Positions 28,321 to 37,762 are shown, numbered from the stretch's first letter. The stretch: 64,000 nucleotides of DNA from Agrobacterium cucumeris (GCF_030036535.1 NZ_CP080388.1:930001-994000); one strand, 5' to 3'. The notes: generated by a model not told the origin, from the letters alone. Made by a program: numbers and translations.

Positions 28321-30120
28321 GTGGCAGACATAGAAGAGCAGAAAGCAGCAAAACAGAGAAGCCTGAAGCCACTTCTCAGCCTGTTTCCCTATCTCAGGCG
28401 TTATCGCGGCCTGATGGCGGCGGCCCTTTTTGCGCTTGTTCTTTCTTCCGCCACCACGCTGGCGCTGCCGCTTGCCGTTCGTCGCATCATCGACCACGGT
28501 TTTCAGACGCCGGATGGCGGCATGATCAACAGCTATTTCGCGGTGCTTCTGGCAATTGCCGTCCTGCTCGCGCTCGCCAGCGCCATGCGTTATTATTATG
28601 TCATGACGATTGGTGAGCGGGTTGTCGCTGATCTGCGTCGCGATGTCTTTGCCCACCTCACCACGTTGTCGCAACAGTTTTTCGATAGTAACCGCTCCGG
28701 CGAACTGACCTCGCGGCTGACCGCAGATACGGTGCAGATTCGCTCGGCTTTCGGTTCATCGGCCTCGGTGGCACTGCGCAACATCATCATGTGTTGTGGC
28801 GCAGTGGTGATGATGATCTATACCAGCCCCGGTCTTTCCGGCCTCGCGCTGCTTGCCATTCCCTTCATCGTTTTTCCGCTGATCGCTTTCGGACGGTCTG
28901 TTCGTGCCCGCTCCCGCACGACGCAGGATACGCTGGCCAATTCTGCCGCCTATGCCTCCGAGACGATCGCCGCAAGCCGCACCGTGCAGTCCTTCAATGC
29001 CGAAGCGCTGGCGAATGCCCGTTACGGCACCTCCGTGGAAGCGGCTTATCAGGGTGCACGCGCGGCGATCGGCGCCCGCTCCATCCTCACCGCCGTCGCC
29101 ATTGCGCTGGTCTTCGGAAGCGTTGTCGGCATTCTCTGGTATGGCGCGCAGAGCGTCCTTTCCGGCGGCATGACGGCAGGAACGCTCGGCCAGTTCGTGC
29201 TTTATTCGGTGATTGCCGCCAGCGGTCTTGGCCAGCTCTCTGAAGTCTGGGGTGAGCTGGCACAGGCGGGTGGTGCTGCCGAACGGCTTTCCGAGCTGCT
29301 GAATGAGCGCTCGCCCGTGATCGAACCCACGGCACCTGTTGCCATGGTTGAGCCACCGCGCGGCGAGGCCGAATTTGAGAATGTCGATTTCGTCTATCCA
29401 CTGGCGGCGGGACGCCCAACCCTTTCCGGCCTTTCGTTCAAGGTCGGCGCCGGCGAGACGGTGGCCATTGTCGGCCCATCCGGTGCTGGCAAGAGCACGG
29501 TGTTTTCGCTGCTGATGCGGTTTTACGATCCGCAACAGGGCCGCATCACGGTCGATGGCGCTGATATTCGCGATGTCAGCCTGACCGATCTGCGCGCGCG
29601 CCTGTCCATCGTTCCGCAGGATGTGGCGATCTTTGCCTCCTCCATTCACGATAATATCGCTTTCGGCCGGCCGCAGGCGACTCGCGAAGAGGTCCGCGCC
29701 GCCGCCATCGCCGCACAGGCAGACAGTTTCATCGAACGCCTCACCGATGGTTATGACACGCAGATGGGCGAGCGCGGCGTGACGCTTTCCGGCGGCCAGC
29801 GCCAGCGCATAGCCATTGCGCGCGCCATTTTACGCGACGCGCCGATCCTGCTTCTCGACGAGGCAACCTCGGCGCTCGATGCGGAAAGCGAAACGCTGGT
29901 GCAAAAGGCGCTCGATGAGTTGATGAACACCCGCACCACCATCGTCATCGCCCACCGCCTGGCCACCGTGCTGAAGGCAGACCGCATTCTGGTGATGGAT
30001 GACGGCCGCATCATCGAGGAAGGCACGCATCAGAGCCTCATTCGCCAGAATGGCCTTTATGCACGACTGGCCCGGCTGCAATTCCAGACCGGACCGGACG
30101 AGTTGCGCGCCCAGGCCTGA
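28321..30120 (+). CDS. MsbA-like ABC exporter (fused membrane and ATPase domains)
   Basis: A 599-aa half-transporter. The type I exporter membrane domain (about 25-310, six helices) precedes the nucleotide-binding domain: Walker A GPSGAGKST at about 385-393, Q-loop IVPQDVAIF, signature LSGGQRQRIAIARA at about 488 and Walker B ILLLDEATSALD at about 508. It likely dimerises to export a lipid or drug; substrate unknown. I chose the GTG at 28321 (GAGGAG upstream) since the longer frame has a non-membrane, basic leader. Confidence 0.9.
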   Translation: MADIEEQKAAKQRSLKPLLSLFPYLRRYRGLMAAALFALVLSSATTLALPLAVRRIIDHGFQTPDGGMINSYFAVLLAIAVLLALASAMRYYYVMTIGERVVADLRRDVFAHLTTLSQQFFDSNRSGELTSRLTADTVQIRSAFGSSASVALRNIIMCCGAVVMMIYTSPGLSGLALLAIPFIVFPLIAFGRSVRARSRTTQDTLANSAAYASETIAASRTVQSFNAEALANARYGTSVEAAYQGARAAIGARSILTAVAIALVFGSVVGILWYGAQSVLSGGMTAGTLGQFVLYSVIAASGLGQLSEVWGELAQAGGAAERLSELLNERSPVIEPTAPVAMVEPPRGEAEFENVDFVYPLAAGRPTLSGLSFKVGAGETVAIVGPSGAGKSTVFSLLMRFYDPQQGRITVDGADIRDVSLTDLRARLSIVPQDVAIFASSIHDNIAFGRPQATREEVRAAAIAAQADSFIERLTDGYDTQMGERGVTLSGGQRQRIAIARAILRDAPILLLDEATSALDAESETLVQKALDELMNTRTTIVIAHRLATVLKADRILVMDDGRIIEEGTHQSLIRQNGLYARLARLQFQTGPDELRAQA

Positions 30121-30125
30121 GCCGT

Positions 30126-31775
30126 TTAAGCTAGGACGCTGCGCCCCGCAACGCGACCCGAAAACAGGCAGCCGCCAAGAAATGTGCCTTCGAGCGCATT
30201 ATAGCCATGCATGCCGCCGCCGCCAAAACCGGCCACTTCACCGGCGGCATAAAGTCCCGGCACCGGCTCACCGGCAGCATCCAGCACCCGTGCCTCAAGG
30301 TCGGTATGCAGGCCACCAAGCGTTTTGCGCGTCAGCACATGCAGGCGCACCGCGATCAACGGCCCCATCGCGGGATCGAGCAAGCGGTGTGGTTTTGCCG
30401 TCCGCATCAGCTTGTCGCCGAGATAACGGCGCGCGCCATGGATCGCGGTCACCTGCGCATCCTTGCTGAAACCATTCACGATTTCCCGGTCACGCGCTTC
30501 AATTTGCCGGCGGATATGATCGATATCCAGCCGCGCGTCGCCGCTGATGGCGTTCATCGCCGCCACAAGCTCCTCCAGCGTATCGCGGACAGCGAAATCC
30601 TCACCGCGCTCCATGAAAGCCCGCACCGGTCCCGGCGGCTCCTTGCCCAACCGTTTGAGCAGCAGCCGCACATCCTTGCCCGTCAGATCCGGATTTTGCT
30701 CGGAGCCGGAAAGCGCGAATTCCTTCTTGATGATCGCCTTGGTCAGAATGAACCAGCTATGACCGCTGCCGCGCTCGCCCAGCAGTTTTAGAGTGCCGAG
30801 CGTATCGAAGCCCGGCATGGCGGGGGCGGCAAGACGGTTTCCATCCGCATCGCACCAGAAGGATGAGGGGCCGGGCAGGATGCGGATACCGTGACCCGGC
30901 CAGATCGGGTCGTGGTTCTTCACGCCTTCCGTGTAATGCCACATGCGATCGGGGTTGATGACGGCGCCGCCCGCCGCCTCGGTGATCGCGATCATGCGGC
31001 CATCCACATGTGCCGGCACGCCGCAGACCATATCTGCCGGAGGCTTGCCCAGCCGCTCCACCGGCCAGTTGCGTCTTACCAGCTCCTGATTACCGCCAAT
31101 GCCGCCGGAACTGACAATAACCGCCGAGGCCGAAAGGGTGAAATTACCCTCAACTTTTCGGCTGCTCTGTTGCCCACGCAACACCGGATCCGTTGCAAGG
31201 ACCGCACCGGAAACGCCAATCACCCGGCCATCGGTCGTATCCAGATGGTCAACGCGGTGGCGGAAACGAAAAGTGAGCCAGCCATTTGCCACCATGACCT
31301 TCGCCTTTTCGACAAAAGGTGCCAGCACGCCAGGGCCGGTTCCCCAAGTGACATGAAACCGCGGAACGGAATTGCCGTGACCATCGGCAAGCGCTCCGCC
31401 GCGTTCAGCCCAGCCGACCACGGGAAACCAGCGCATGCCCATCCGGTGTAACCACTCACGCTTCTCGCCAGCCGCAAAATCCAGATAGGCTTCCGCCCAG
31501 CGGCGCGGCCAATGATCCTCGGGACGGTCGAAACCGGCCGAACCGAACCAGTCCTGCCTTGCGAGATCGAGATTGTCACGCACCCGCATCCGACGCTGCT
31601 CGGGGCTATCAACAAAAAACAGACCACCTAGCGACCAGAAGGCCTGTCCGCCGAGGTTCTGCTCGCCCTCCTGATCCACGACACAGACGCTCAGTCCTCG
31701 CTCGGCCGCCTCGGTCGCCGCCACCAGCCCGGCAAGCCCCGCACCGACGATGATCACATCATATCGCTCCATCAA
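30126..31775 (-). CDS. FAD-binding dehydrogenase (KsdD/fumarate reductase flavoprotein-like)
   Basis: A 549-aa member of FAD_binding_2. The N-terminal dinucleotide fold is YDVIIVGAGLAGLVAATEAA (about 5-24), and the C-terminal FAD contact is GLYAAGEVAGFGGGGMHGYN (about 506-525). Close relatives are annotated as putative FAD-binding dehydrogenases of unknown substrate, related to 3-ketosteroid dehydrogenases. It is convergent with the ABC exporter, 5 bp apart, and has a palindromic operator candidate 27 bp upstream. Confidence 0.85.
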   Translation of the reverse strand: MMERYDVIIVGAGLAGLVAATEAAERGLSVCVVDQEGEQNLGGQAFWSLGGLFFVDSPEQRRMRVRDNLDLARQDWFGSAGFDRPEDHWPRRWAEAYLDFAAGEKREWLHRMGMRWFPVVGWAERGGALADGHGNSVPRFHVTWGTGPGVLAPFVEKAKVMVANGWLTFRFRHRVDHLDTTDGRVIGVSGAVLATDPVLRGQQSSRKVEGNFTLSASAVIVSSGGIGGNQELVRRNWPVERLGKPPADMVCGVPAHVDGRMIAITEAAGGAVINPDRMWHYTEGVKNHDPIWPGHGIRILPGPSSFWCDADGNRLAAPAMPGFDTLGTLKLLGERGSGHSWFILTKAIIKKEFALSGSEQNPDLTGKDVRLLLKRLGKEPPGPVRAFMERGEDFAVRDTLEELVAAMNAISGDARLDIDHIRRQIEARDREIVNGFSKDAQVTAIHGARRYLGDKLMRTAKPHRLLDPAMGPLIAVRLHVLTRKTLGGLHTDLEARVLDAAGEPVPGLYAAGEVAGFGGGGMHGYNALEGTFLGGCLFSGRVAGRSVLA

Positions 31776-31801
31776 CCCCTCCCAGACATGACGGAATTAC
31801 C

Positions 31802-31817
31802 TTTACGCGAACGTAAA
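31802..31817. promoter_or_regulatory. Palindromic operator candidate ahead of the FAD dehydrogenase gene
   Basis: TTTACG-CGAA-CGTAAA, a perfect 6-bp dyad. The form is close to operators of LiuR/MerR-type regulators of branched-chain or fatty-acid catabolism (TTTACGT..ACGTAAA-like), which would make the dehydrogenase catabolic; this is inference. Confidence 0.5.
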
Positions 31818-31860
31818 TTTACTTCCGCCAGAAGGCAACCACCATGATACCGCAGCGATG

Positions 31861-32892
31861 TCAGCGTTCGGTGAGCTTGAGTTCGATACGACGGTTCTGC
31901 TGGCGGGCTTCCGGCGTATCGCCTTCGGCAATCGGCTGAAACTCGCCAAAGCCGGCGGCAACCAGCCGGTTTGCCGGCACGCCCCTGGAGATCAGGAATT
32001 TCACCACCGAGGTGGCGCGGGCCGAGGAAAGTTCCCAATTGTCGCGGAAACGGCCGGACCCTGAAAGCTGAACATTGTCCGTATGGCCATCCACACGCAG
32101 GACCCAGTTGATCTCGGCCGGGATTTCCTTGGCGAGATCGATCAGCGCAGCCGCCAGTTTCTCCATTTCCGCCTGCCCGGCCGGATTGAGGTCATTGCCG
32201 CCGGAAGGAAACAGCACTTCGGACTGGAAAACGAAACGGTCACCAACGATGCGGATATTTTCGCGATCCGAGAGGATTTCGCGCAGCCGGCCGAAGAAAT
32301 CCGAACGATAGCGGTTCAGTTCCTGCACTCGTTGTGCCAGCGCGACATTGAGGCGGCGGCCGAGATCGGCAATCTTGACCTGGGACGAAGTATCCTTGGC
32401 TTCCGATGCCTGCAGGGCGGCTTCCACTGAAGCGATCTGTGCCCTCAGCGCCGCAATCTGCTGGTTGAGCAATTCGATCTGCGCAGACGCACGGGAGTTG
32501 GCCTGCTTCTGGTCATCCAGCTCGCCGGTCAGGCTGCCGATCCGGGCATTGGCGTTCGCACTGCTGCCCGATCCCGCATCGAGAAGCGCCTGCAGGCGCG
32601 AACGCTCATTTTCCGATGAGGCGAGCGTCGATTGCAGGCTTGCCAGCGCGTCCTCAATATCCTGCTTGTTGCCCTTTTCCATGGCCAGAAGTTCGGTCAA
32701 TTCGGCAATCTGGCTGTTGAGGCGCGTCAGTACCTCGTCCTTGCCGGTAATTTCCCGCGAGAGGACAAACTGCGCCAGCACGAAGACGGTCAGCAGAAAC
32801 ATGATGGCCATGAGCAGCGTCGACAACGCATCGACGAAACCCGGCCAATAATCCACACCCCTGTCGCGGCGGCGGTTGCGCGCAAGCGCCAT
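31861..32892 (-). CDS. MotB/OmpA-like stator protein of a non-flagellar pair
   Basis: A 343-aa protein with one N-terminal membrane helix (about 15-42) carrying an Asp at position 21 (GFVDALSTLL), as in MotB and TolR proton paths. A long coiled coil follows (about 50-185), then a C-terminal OmpA-like peptidoglycan-binding domain (about 215-343) with VDGHTDNVQ and SSARATSVVKFL. It starts 3 bp after the MotA-like gene. No flagellar genes are near, so a role in envelope force transmission is inferred; the pair appears conserved in Rhizobiales but I know of no proven function. Confidence 0.85.
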   Translation of the reverse strand: MALARNRRRDRGVDYWPGFVDALSTLLMAIMFLLTVFVLAQFVLSREITGKDEVLTRLNSQIAELTELLAMEKGNKQDIEDALASLQSTLASSENERSRLQALLDAGSGSSANANARIGSLTGELDDQKQANSRASAQIELLNQQIAALRAQIASVEAALQASEAKDTSSQVKIADLGRRLNVALAQRVQELNRYRSDFFGRLREILSDRENIRIVGDRFVFQSEVLFPSGGNDLNPAGQAEMEKLAAALIDLAKEIPAEINWVLRVDGHTDNVQLSGSGRFRDNWELSSARATSVVKFLISRGVPANRLVAAGFGEFQPIAEGDTPEARQQNRRIELKLTER

Positions 32893-32894
32893 GG

Positions 32895-33914
32895 CTACTC
32901 GCTCCCGTTATCGTGCCGGGTGCGTCCGGAGGATTTTGTTTCGCTGTCAATGCGCGTCGACAGCCGGTCGAGCGTGCGGCGAAGCGATTTCGATTCTTCC
33001 TGTTGCGCCTCGATCCAGTCGCGCAGCATCTGCTGTTCGCTGCGCATATTCTTGACGAGGCCCTGAATGCCTTCGGCAAGGCTGGTCATGGCCGCAAGCG
33101 AACGCTCGGTGCTGACCATGGCGCCGGCTTCAGCCTTGAATTCCCTTGGGCCCTCCACCGTCGTATCGGTGACAGAAGACAGCCAGTTTTCAAGCTGTGT
33201 ATAAAAGCGGTTCTGGGCGCGGCCGGCCTGAAGATCGAGAAAACCGAGGATCAGCGAACCCGAAAGACCGAGAAGCGACGAGGAAAACGCCGTTCCCATG
33301 CCGGCAAGCGGTGCTGTGAGACCCGCTTTGAGCGAGCTTAGAATATCGTTGCTGTCGCCGGCGCTCGGATCAAGCGACTGGATGACATTACTGATGGCGC
33401 CGATGGTGCCGATCAGGCCCCAGAAGGTGCCGAGCAGACCGAGAAACACCAGAAGGCCGACGAGATAACGCGACGTGTCACGCGATTCATCAAGACGTGT
33501 CCCTATGGAATCGAGGATGGTCCGCTGCGTGACGGTGGAAAGCCGAACCTCGCCGCGCTTGCCGATCAGCGTGCTCATGGGGGCAAGCAGTTTGGGCGCA
33601 CGACCGACCTTTTCGGCGCTGCCGGCAGCGCGGAAGGCATTAAACCAGCGTACTTCAGAGCGCAGGCTCATGGTCTGGGTAAACACCAGAATGATGCCGA
33701 TGGCCAAAACGCCGAGAATGAAGCCGTTGAGACCGGGATTGGTCATGAAGGCGGTGTGCGCCTGCCGGTAAAGAATGGCCGCCAGGAAGCCGACGAGGAT
33801 CAGAAACAGAACCATCGTCCACAGAAACGGTGTGGGGCTGGACAGCTTGTGGCTGTATTGCCGCGTGGTCACCGGTTTCTCGACGCCGAGATCAAGTAAC
33901 TCCGAATCCGCCAT
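32895..33914 (-). CDS. MotA/TolQ/ExbB-like membrane protein of a non-flagellar pair
   Basis: A 339-aa protein with four membrane segments: about 31-50, 62-81, 145-170 and 200-228. The last two hold the MotA/TolQ pore blocks LGLLGTFWGLIGTIGAI and LAGMGTAFSSSLLGLSGSL. A charged C-terminal helix follows. The ATG at 33914 is used; the frame continues upstream without membrane-like sequence. Together with the downstream OmpA-like gene it has the architecture of a proton-driven stator complex. Confidence 0.85.
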   Translation of the reverse strand: MADSELLDLGVEKPVTTRQYSHKLSSPTPFLWTMVLFLILVGFLAAILYRQAHTAFMTNPGLNGFILGVLAIGIILVFTQTMSLRSEVRWFNAFRAAGSAEKVGRAPKLLAPMSTLIGKRGEVRLSTVTQRTILDSIGTRLDESRDTSRYLVGLLVFLGLLGTFWGLIGTIGAISNVIQSLDPSAGDSNDILSSLKAGLTAPLAGMGTAFSSSLLGLSGSLILGFLDLQAGRAQNRFYTQLENWLSSVTDTTVEGPREFKAEAGAMVSTERSLAAMTSLAEGIQGLVKNMRSEQQMLRDWIEAQQEESKSLRRTLDRLSTRIDSETKSSGRTRHDNGSE

Positions 33915-34037
33915 AACGTTCGCATTCCCTTCGGTCACGTATCTAGCGGAAGCTATTTGAAAATTGCGACGATTTGAAGCGAAAAGCCGGTCTTTCGTCA
34001 CAGGCATTTTACAAAACCGGAAGCGGACCGTGCGCAG

Positions 34038-34072
34038 AAAAACAAAAACGCCCGGCAAGGGTTCGCCGGGCG
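34038..34072 (-). terminator. Rho-independent terminator of suhB
   Basis: Stem CGCCCGGC / GCCGGGCG; on the minus strand it is followed by TTTTTGTTTTT, 43 bp after the suhB stop. Confidence 0.88.
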
Positions 34073-34114
34073 CCTGAAACTTGCATTAAACGGCAGGTTT
34101 TCTGCCGAAATCGA

Positions 34115-34915
34115 TCAGCGGCCCGGTATCGGGCGGTTGGCGACTTCCACAAGCGACTTGTGGATATATTCATTTCCGGCTGCAACGGTGCCGCTGCCGA
34201 AGATATCCGTGCCGCCCTTGATGTCGGAAGCAAAACCGCCGGCCTCACGAATCAGCACTAGACCGGCCGCCATATCCCACGGAGAAAGCTCGGCTTCCCA
34301 GAAGCCATCCAGACGGCCTGCTGCCACATAGGCGAGATCGAGTGCTGCAGCGCCCATACGGCGGATGCCGGCGGCCTCGCCCATGACGTGGCGAAGCTCG
34401 ACGAGGAATTTGCCATGATTGCCGCGGCCAAGATGCGGAACGCCGCAGCCGATGACGCAATCGGTCAGCGCTTTGCGTGCAGCAACGCGAATGCGGCGAT
34501 CATTGAGGAACGCGCCGCCGCCACGCTCGGCGGTGTAGAGTTCGTCGGTGGCCGGATTGAAGATCACGCCGGCGACAACTTCACCATTGCGCTCGAGCGC
34601 GATGGAAACGGCGAAATGCGGAATGCCGTGTAGGAAGTTGGTGGTGCCATCAAGCGGATCGACGATCCAGCGATGCGCGCCATCCGTGCCCTTTTCCTCG
34701 CCACCTTCCTCGCCCAGAAAGTCGTAGGTCGGGCGGGCTTTCATCAGCTCGTCGCGCACGATCTTTTCGGCTTTCAGATCCGCCTGCGAGACGAAATCGC
34801 TCGGTCCCTTGACCGAAACCTGAAGGTTCTGCACTTCACCGAAGTCACGCGACAAAGACTTACCCGCCTTGATGGCGGCCTGAACCATGACATTGAGAAG
34901 GGCTGAACGGGCCAT
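34115..34915 (-). CDS. suhB: Inositol-1-monophosphatase family protein (SuhB)
   Basis: A 266-aa Mg-dependent phosphatase. It has VKGPSDFVSQADLKAE (about 36-51), FLGEEGGEE and the metal motif WIVDPLDGTTNFLHGIP (about 83-99), plus SPWDMAAGLVLIREAGG near the C-terminus. SuhB can also act in ribosomal RNA antitermination in E. coli. The ATG at 34915 is chosen over one 20 codons earlier. It is the last gene before a terminator. Confidence 0.94.
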   Translation of the reverse strand: MARSALLNVMVQAAIKAGKSLSRDFGEVQNLQVSVKGPSDFVSQADLKAEKIVRDELMKARPTYDFLGEEGGEEKGTDGAHRWIVDPLDGTTNFLHGIPHFAVSIALERNGEVVAGVIFNPATDELYTAERGGGAFLNDRRIRVAARKALTDCVIGCGVPHLGRGNHGKFLVELRHVMGEAAGIRRMGAAALDLAYVAAGRLDGFWEAELSPWDMAAGLVLIREAGGFASDIKGGTDIFGSGTVAAGNEYIHKSLVEVANRPIPGR

Positions 34916-35034
34916 CGAATTTGTTTCCTGGAAAGCTTGCGAACCGCCCGAAAGCGCATCGGGCAGGCACGTCATTATTTTCTTGAATTGAAAGTTTTCG
35001 GTTCAAGACCACAAAACGCGCGGAAATTCAAGGC

Positions 35035-35074
35035 AAAAAGCCCGCACCGGCCAGCCGGCACCGGAAGATCGGGC
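35035..35074 (-). terminator. Terminator of the Sel1-repeat gene
   Basis: On the minus strand GCCCG ... CGGGC with an inner CCGGTGCCGG / CCGGTGCGG stem, ending in TTTTTGCC, right after the stop of the 35080-36192 gene. Confidence 0.65.
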
Positions 35075-35079
35075 CTGCA

Positions 35080-36192
35080 TCACGTCGGACGGAAACGATT
35101 TGCGGCCTCTATCCCCTTTTTCTGCTGCTCGTCGGTGATGCCGAGATAAAAATCCTCGAGAGCCGGATCCTTGAGCCCGGCGCGGCGGGAAAGCACATAC
35201 CATTTGGCCGCCTCCACCGGATCTGGCCGGGTGCCGAGCGCCTGAATGTAAAGATGCGCCACCTTGTTCTGCGCAATGACATTGCCGCGCTGCGCCGCGC
35301 CATAAAGCCAGCGGAAGCCCTCTTCCAGATTTCTCTCGCCACCGAAACCGTTGACCAGCCAGATGCCGAGATCGACCTGCGCGGTATCGTATCCTGCCTT
35401 TGCGGCCCGCATCAGCCAATCCCGCGCCTTGGCCTTCTTGTCTGCCGGCACATCCTTGACCGACCAGTAAATCTGCGACACCGCATATTGCGCGTCGGCA
35501 ATGCCCTGCTCGGCGGATTTTTCGTAGAATGGCATGGCCATCAGCAGGCCCTTGGCGCCGGGATTTTCCGAAACCAGTATCTGCCCCCAGTTGAACTGAG
35601 CGGACGCATTGCCGGCTTCCGCCGCCCGGCGCATGAAATCGTCGGCCTTGGCCTTGTCGCGGGTAACGAATTTGCCTTCCATCAGGATCAGGGCGAATTT
35701 GAACATGGCAACGGGATCGCCACCCTGCGCCGCCTGCTGATACCAGAAGGCCGAGGTCTTCTCGTCGCGAGCGATACCAAGGCCGCGCGACATCATTTCG
35801 GCCACCAGCGTCTGCGCGGACGCATCGCCGTTTTGCGCGCGGCTCAGCGCCTTGTCGAGCGCCTGCACATATTCGCCGCGCTGGAAATGCCCGTAGGCCT
35901 CATCTATCCTGCCCTTGAATTCCTTCTCAGGCGGCAGTGCCGGCAGGTCTGCGCCCATGCGCTGATAGACGTTGACGCCCTGCGACGGCTGCAGATCCTT
36001 CTGTTCCTCGGATTGCACCCTGCCCTGACGGGAAGGCTGCGCCTCATCCTCCATCTGGCGGGAGAGCGCATTGCTCTCGCTTTGCGGCCCGGATTGAGCA
36101 AAGGCAACGCCCGCCGGTGCGCCAAAAGCAAGCGCCAGCAGCGAAACGGAAAAGCAGAAAGGAACCGAGCGCATGAACATCGCCTGTATCAA
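35080..36192 (-). CDS. Periplasmic Sel1-like TPR repeat protein
   Basis: A 370-aa secreted protein with a signal peptide (cleavage probably after VAFA, about residue 32) and a Gln/Ser-rich region to about 75. At least five Sel1-type repeats of about 36 residues follow (for example ASAQTLVAEMMSRGLGIARD, PVAMFKFALILMEGKFV, ASAQFNWGQILV). It is longer than ExoR, another rhizobial Sel1 protein. Such proteins act as protein-interaction scaffolds. It overlaps the thiE-like gene by 4 bp. Confidence 0.85.
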   Translation of the reverse strand: MIQAMFMRSVPFCFSVSLLALAFGAPAGVAFAQSGPQSESNALSRQMEDEAQPSRQGRVQSEEQKDLQPSQGVNVYQRMGADLPALPPEKEFKGRIDEAYGHFQRGEYVQALDKALSRAQNGDASAQTLVAEMMSRGLGIARDEKTSAFWYQQAAQGGDPVAMFKFALILMEGKFVTRDKAKADDFMRRAAEAGNASAQFNWGQILVSENPGAKGLLMAMPFYEKSAEQGIADAQYAVSQIYWSVKDVPADKKAKARDWLMRAAKAGYDTAQVDLGIWLVNGFGGERNLEEGFRWLYGAAQRGNVIAQNKVAHLYIQALGTRPDPVEAAKWYVLSRRAGLKDPALEDFYLGITDEQQKKGIEAANRFRPT

Positions 36193-36854
36193 CCGCCAAA
36201 CCGTGGCGCTTTTTCGTCAAGCAAAGCGTTGATTTCAGAAACCGCCTGGGCGGCACCGGCGTCATTGCCGAAAACGCCGCTGCGCATCGCCACAAATTCC
36301 ACGCCGGTTTCAGCCACGGCAACCACCGAGGACGGATCCGTGCCGCCCATGACGATGGCCGGGATTTCGATCATCGACGCCCACCACTCGCCAAGCGCCA
36401 GGTTTTTGGGATGGGCCTCCGGCTTGATGTCACCTTCCAGCTTGCCAAAAAAGACGTAATCCGGATTGGCCTCACCCATCTCCAGAGCCTTGTGGCGGTC
36501 ATCCGCATTGCCACCGCCGACGATCAGTTTCGGCGTAAAGTTTTCCACGGCCTCGGCAAGCGCCTCGGCATTACCAGCCACATGCAGGCCATCCGCCTTC
36601 ACCCGGCTGGCGACGCGGCTGTCGCCGGCGATGAGAGCGGCAGCACCCACTTTCTGAACGGTCGGCACAATGAGTTCGGCCCACTTCTGGAAAGACGCGT
36701 CATCCAGATCGTATTGCGGAATGATGACGGAGGCCACATCGCCGCCCCGCAATGCGTCTTCCAAATCTGCCGCCTGCTTTTGCGCATCGCCCGATTGCGG
36801 GACGATCAGGACAAGGCGGCAACGGTCTTCAACTATGGTCATCGGTTCGTCCAT
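36189..36854 (-). CDS. Thiamine phosphate synthase-like protein
   Basis: A 221-aa TIM-barrel protein resembling ThiE (condensation of HMP-PP and THZ-P), with LIAGDSRVASRVKADGLHV, PDYVFFGKLEGD and IPAIVMGGTDPSSV in the order of ThiE strands. Several ThiE consensus residues look altered (for example GLHV replaces DGVHLGQ), so it may be a divergent paralogue rather than the pathway enzyme. No thi genes are adjacent. Confidence 0.7.
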   Translation of the reverse strand: MDEPMTIVEDRCRLVLIVPQSGDAQKQAADLEDALRGGDVASVIIPQYDLDDASFQKWAELIVPTVQKVGAAALIAGDSRVASRVKADGLHVAGNAEALAEAVENFTPKLIVGGGNADDRHKALEMGEANPDYVFFGKLEGDIKPEAHPKNLALGEWWASMIEIPAIVMGGTDPSSVVAVAETGVEFVAMRSGVFGNDAGAAQAVSEINALLDEKAPRFGG

Positions 36855-36946
36855 TTCAGGCAGAAGACACTTCCGGAGCGATCTGCACTCGTTTTGATAT
36901 GATAAATCCGATAAACCGGACCGGCGAAAGGATCAACCATCCATCC

Positions 36947-37711
36947 ATGCTGACCGATTTTCATTTTTTTCTCGTCGCCATTCCCGCAGTCGTGCTTGTC
37001 GGCCTTTCCAAGGGTGGGCTGGGTGGTGCGCTGGCACTGATGGGCGTGCCGCTTATGGCACTGGCGATCCCGCCCGTGCAGGCGGCGGCGATCTTTCTGC
37101 CGATCCTGATCGTCATGGATCTCGTGGCGCTTTGGGCGTGGCGGCACCATAACCATCGTCAAACGCTCCTCATCATGTTGCCGGGCGCAATCGCCGGCAT
37201 CACGCTCGGTTGGGCCACCTCGAGCCTCATATCGGCAGACGCCATGCGCCTTGTCGTCGCCTCGGTAACCATCCTCTTCGTCATGCGCTATTTTTACGAG
37301 AGCTTCAAAAGCCGAAGGGGGCAGGCAATCCCGGCCAAACCGCAACGACCGGCGGCCGCGACGCTCTGGTCCAGCCTGTCGGGTTATGCGAGTTTCGTCG
37401 CCCATGCGGGCGGGCCGCCCTTCCAGATCTACGTCCTGCCGCTAAAACTGGATCCCAAAACCTATACCGGCATGAGCGTGCGTTTCTTCGCCATCATGAA
37501 TGCAATCAAGCTCATCCCCTATTTTGCGCTGGGTGCGCTTGACGCCACCAACCTCAAGACATCGGCAAGCCTGCTGCCCGTGGCGATGCTGGCGACACTC
37601 GCTGGCGCCAAAGTGGTGAAATACATGAAACCATCAGTGTTTTATCCGCTCATGTATACGATGGCGCTTGTCGCCGCATCGAAGCTGCTATGGGACGGGT
37701 TGCCGTTTTAG
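36947..37711 (+). CDS. TauE/SafE-family sulfite/organic anion exporter
   Basis: A 254-aa permease with eight hydrophobic segments and the family signatures VGLSKGGLGGALALMGVPL near the N-terminus and AHAGGPPFQIYVLPLKLD in the second half. Members move sulfite, sulfoacetate or similar anions; substrate here is unknown. The ATG at 36947 gives a normal-length protein; the frame runs upstream across the thiE-like start. Confidence 0.85.
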   Translation: MLTDFHFFLVAIPAVVLVGLSKGGLGGALALMGVPLMALAIPPVQAAAIFLPILIVMDLVALWAWRHHNHRQTLLIMLPGAIAGITLGWATSSLISADAMRLVVASVTILFVMRYFYESFKSRRGQAIPAKPQRPAAATLWSSLSGYASFVAHAGGPPFQIYVLPLKLDPKTYTGMSVRFFAIMNAIKLIPYFALGALDATNLKTSASLLPVAMLATLAGAKVVKYMKPSVFYPLMYTMALVAASKLLWDGLPF

Positions 37712-37725
37712 CCTTCGACAGCCAA

Positions 37726-37762
37726 TAAAAAGCCCCGACTGCACCACAGGTGCTGCCGGGGC
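37726..37762 (-). terminator. Minus-strand terminator after the YdcH-type gene
   Basis: Minus strand: GCCCCGGCAGCACC-TGT-GGTGCAGTCGGGGC, two stacked stems, followed by TTTTTATT. Confidence 0.82.

Noticed and set aside
31861..33914. Zorya-type defence system (ZorA/ZorB-like stator proteins)
   Set aside because: The architecture is similar, but no ZorC, ZorD or ZorE gene follows; the neighbours are suhB and an FAD dehydrogenase, and the pair looks like a conserved housekeeping locus.
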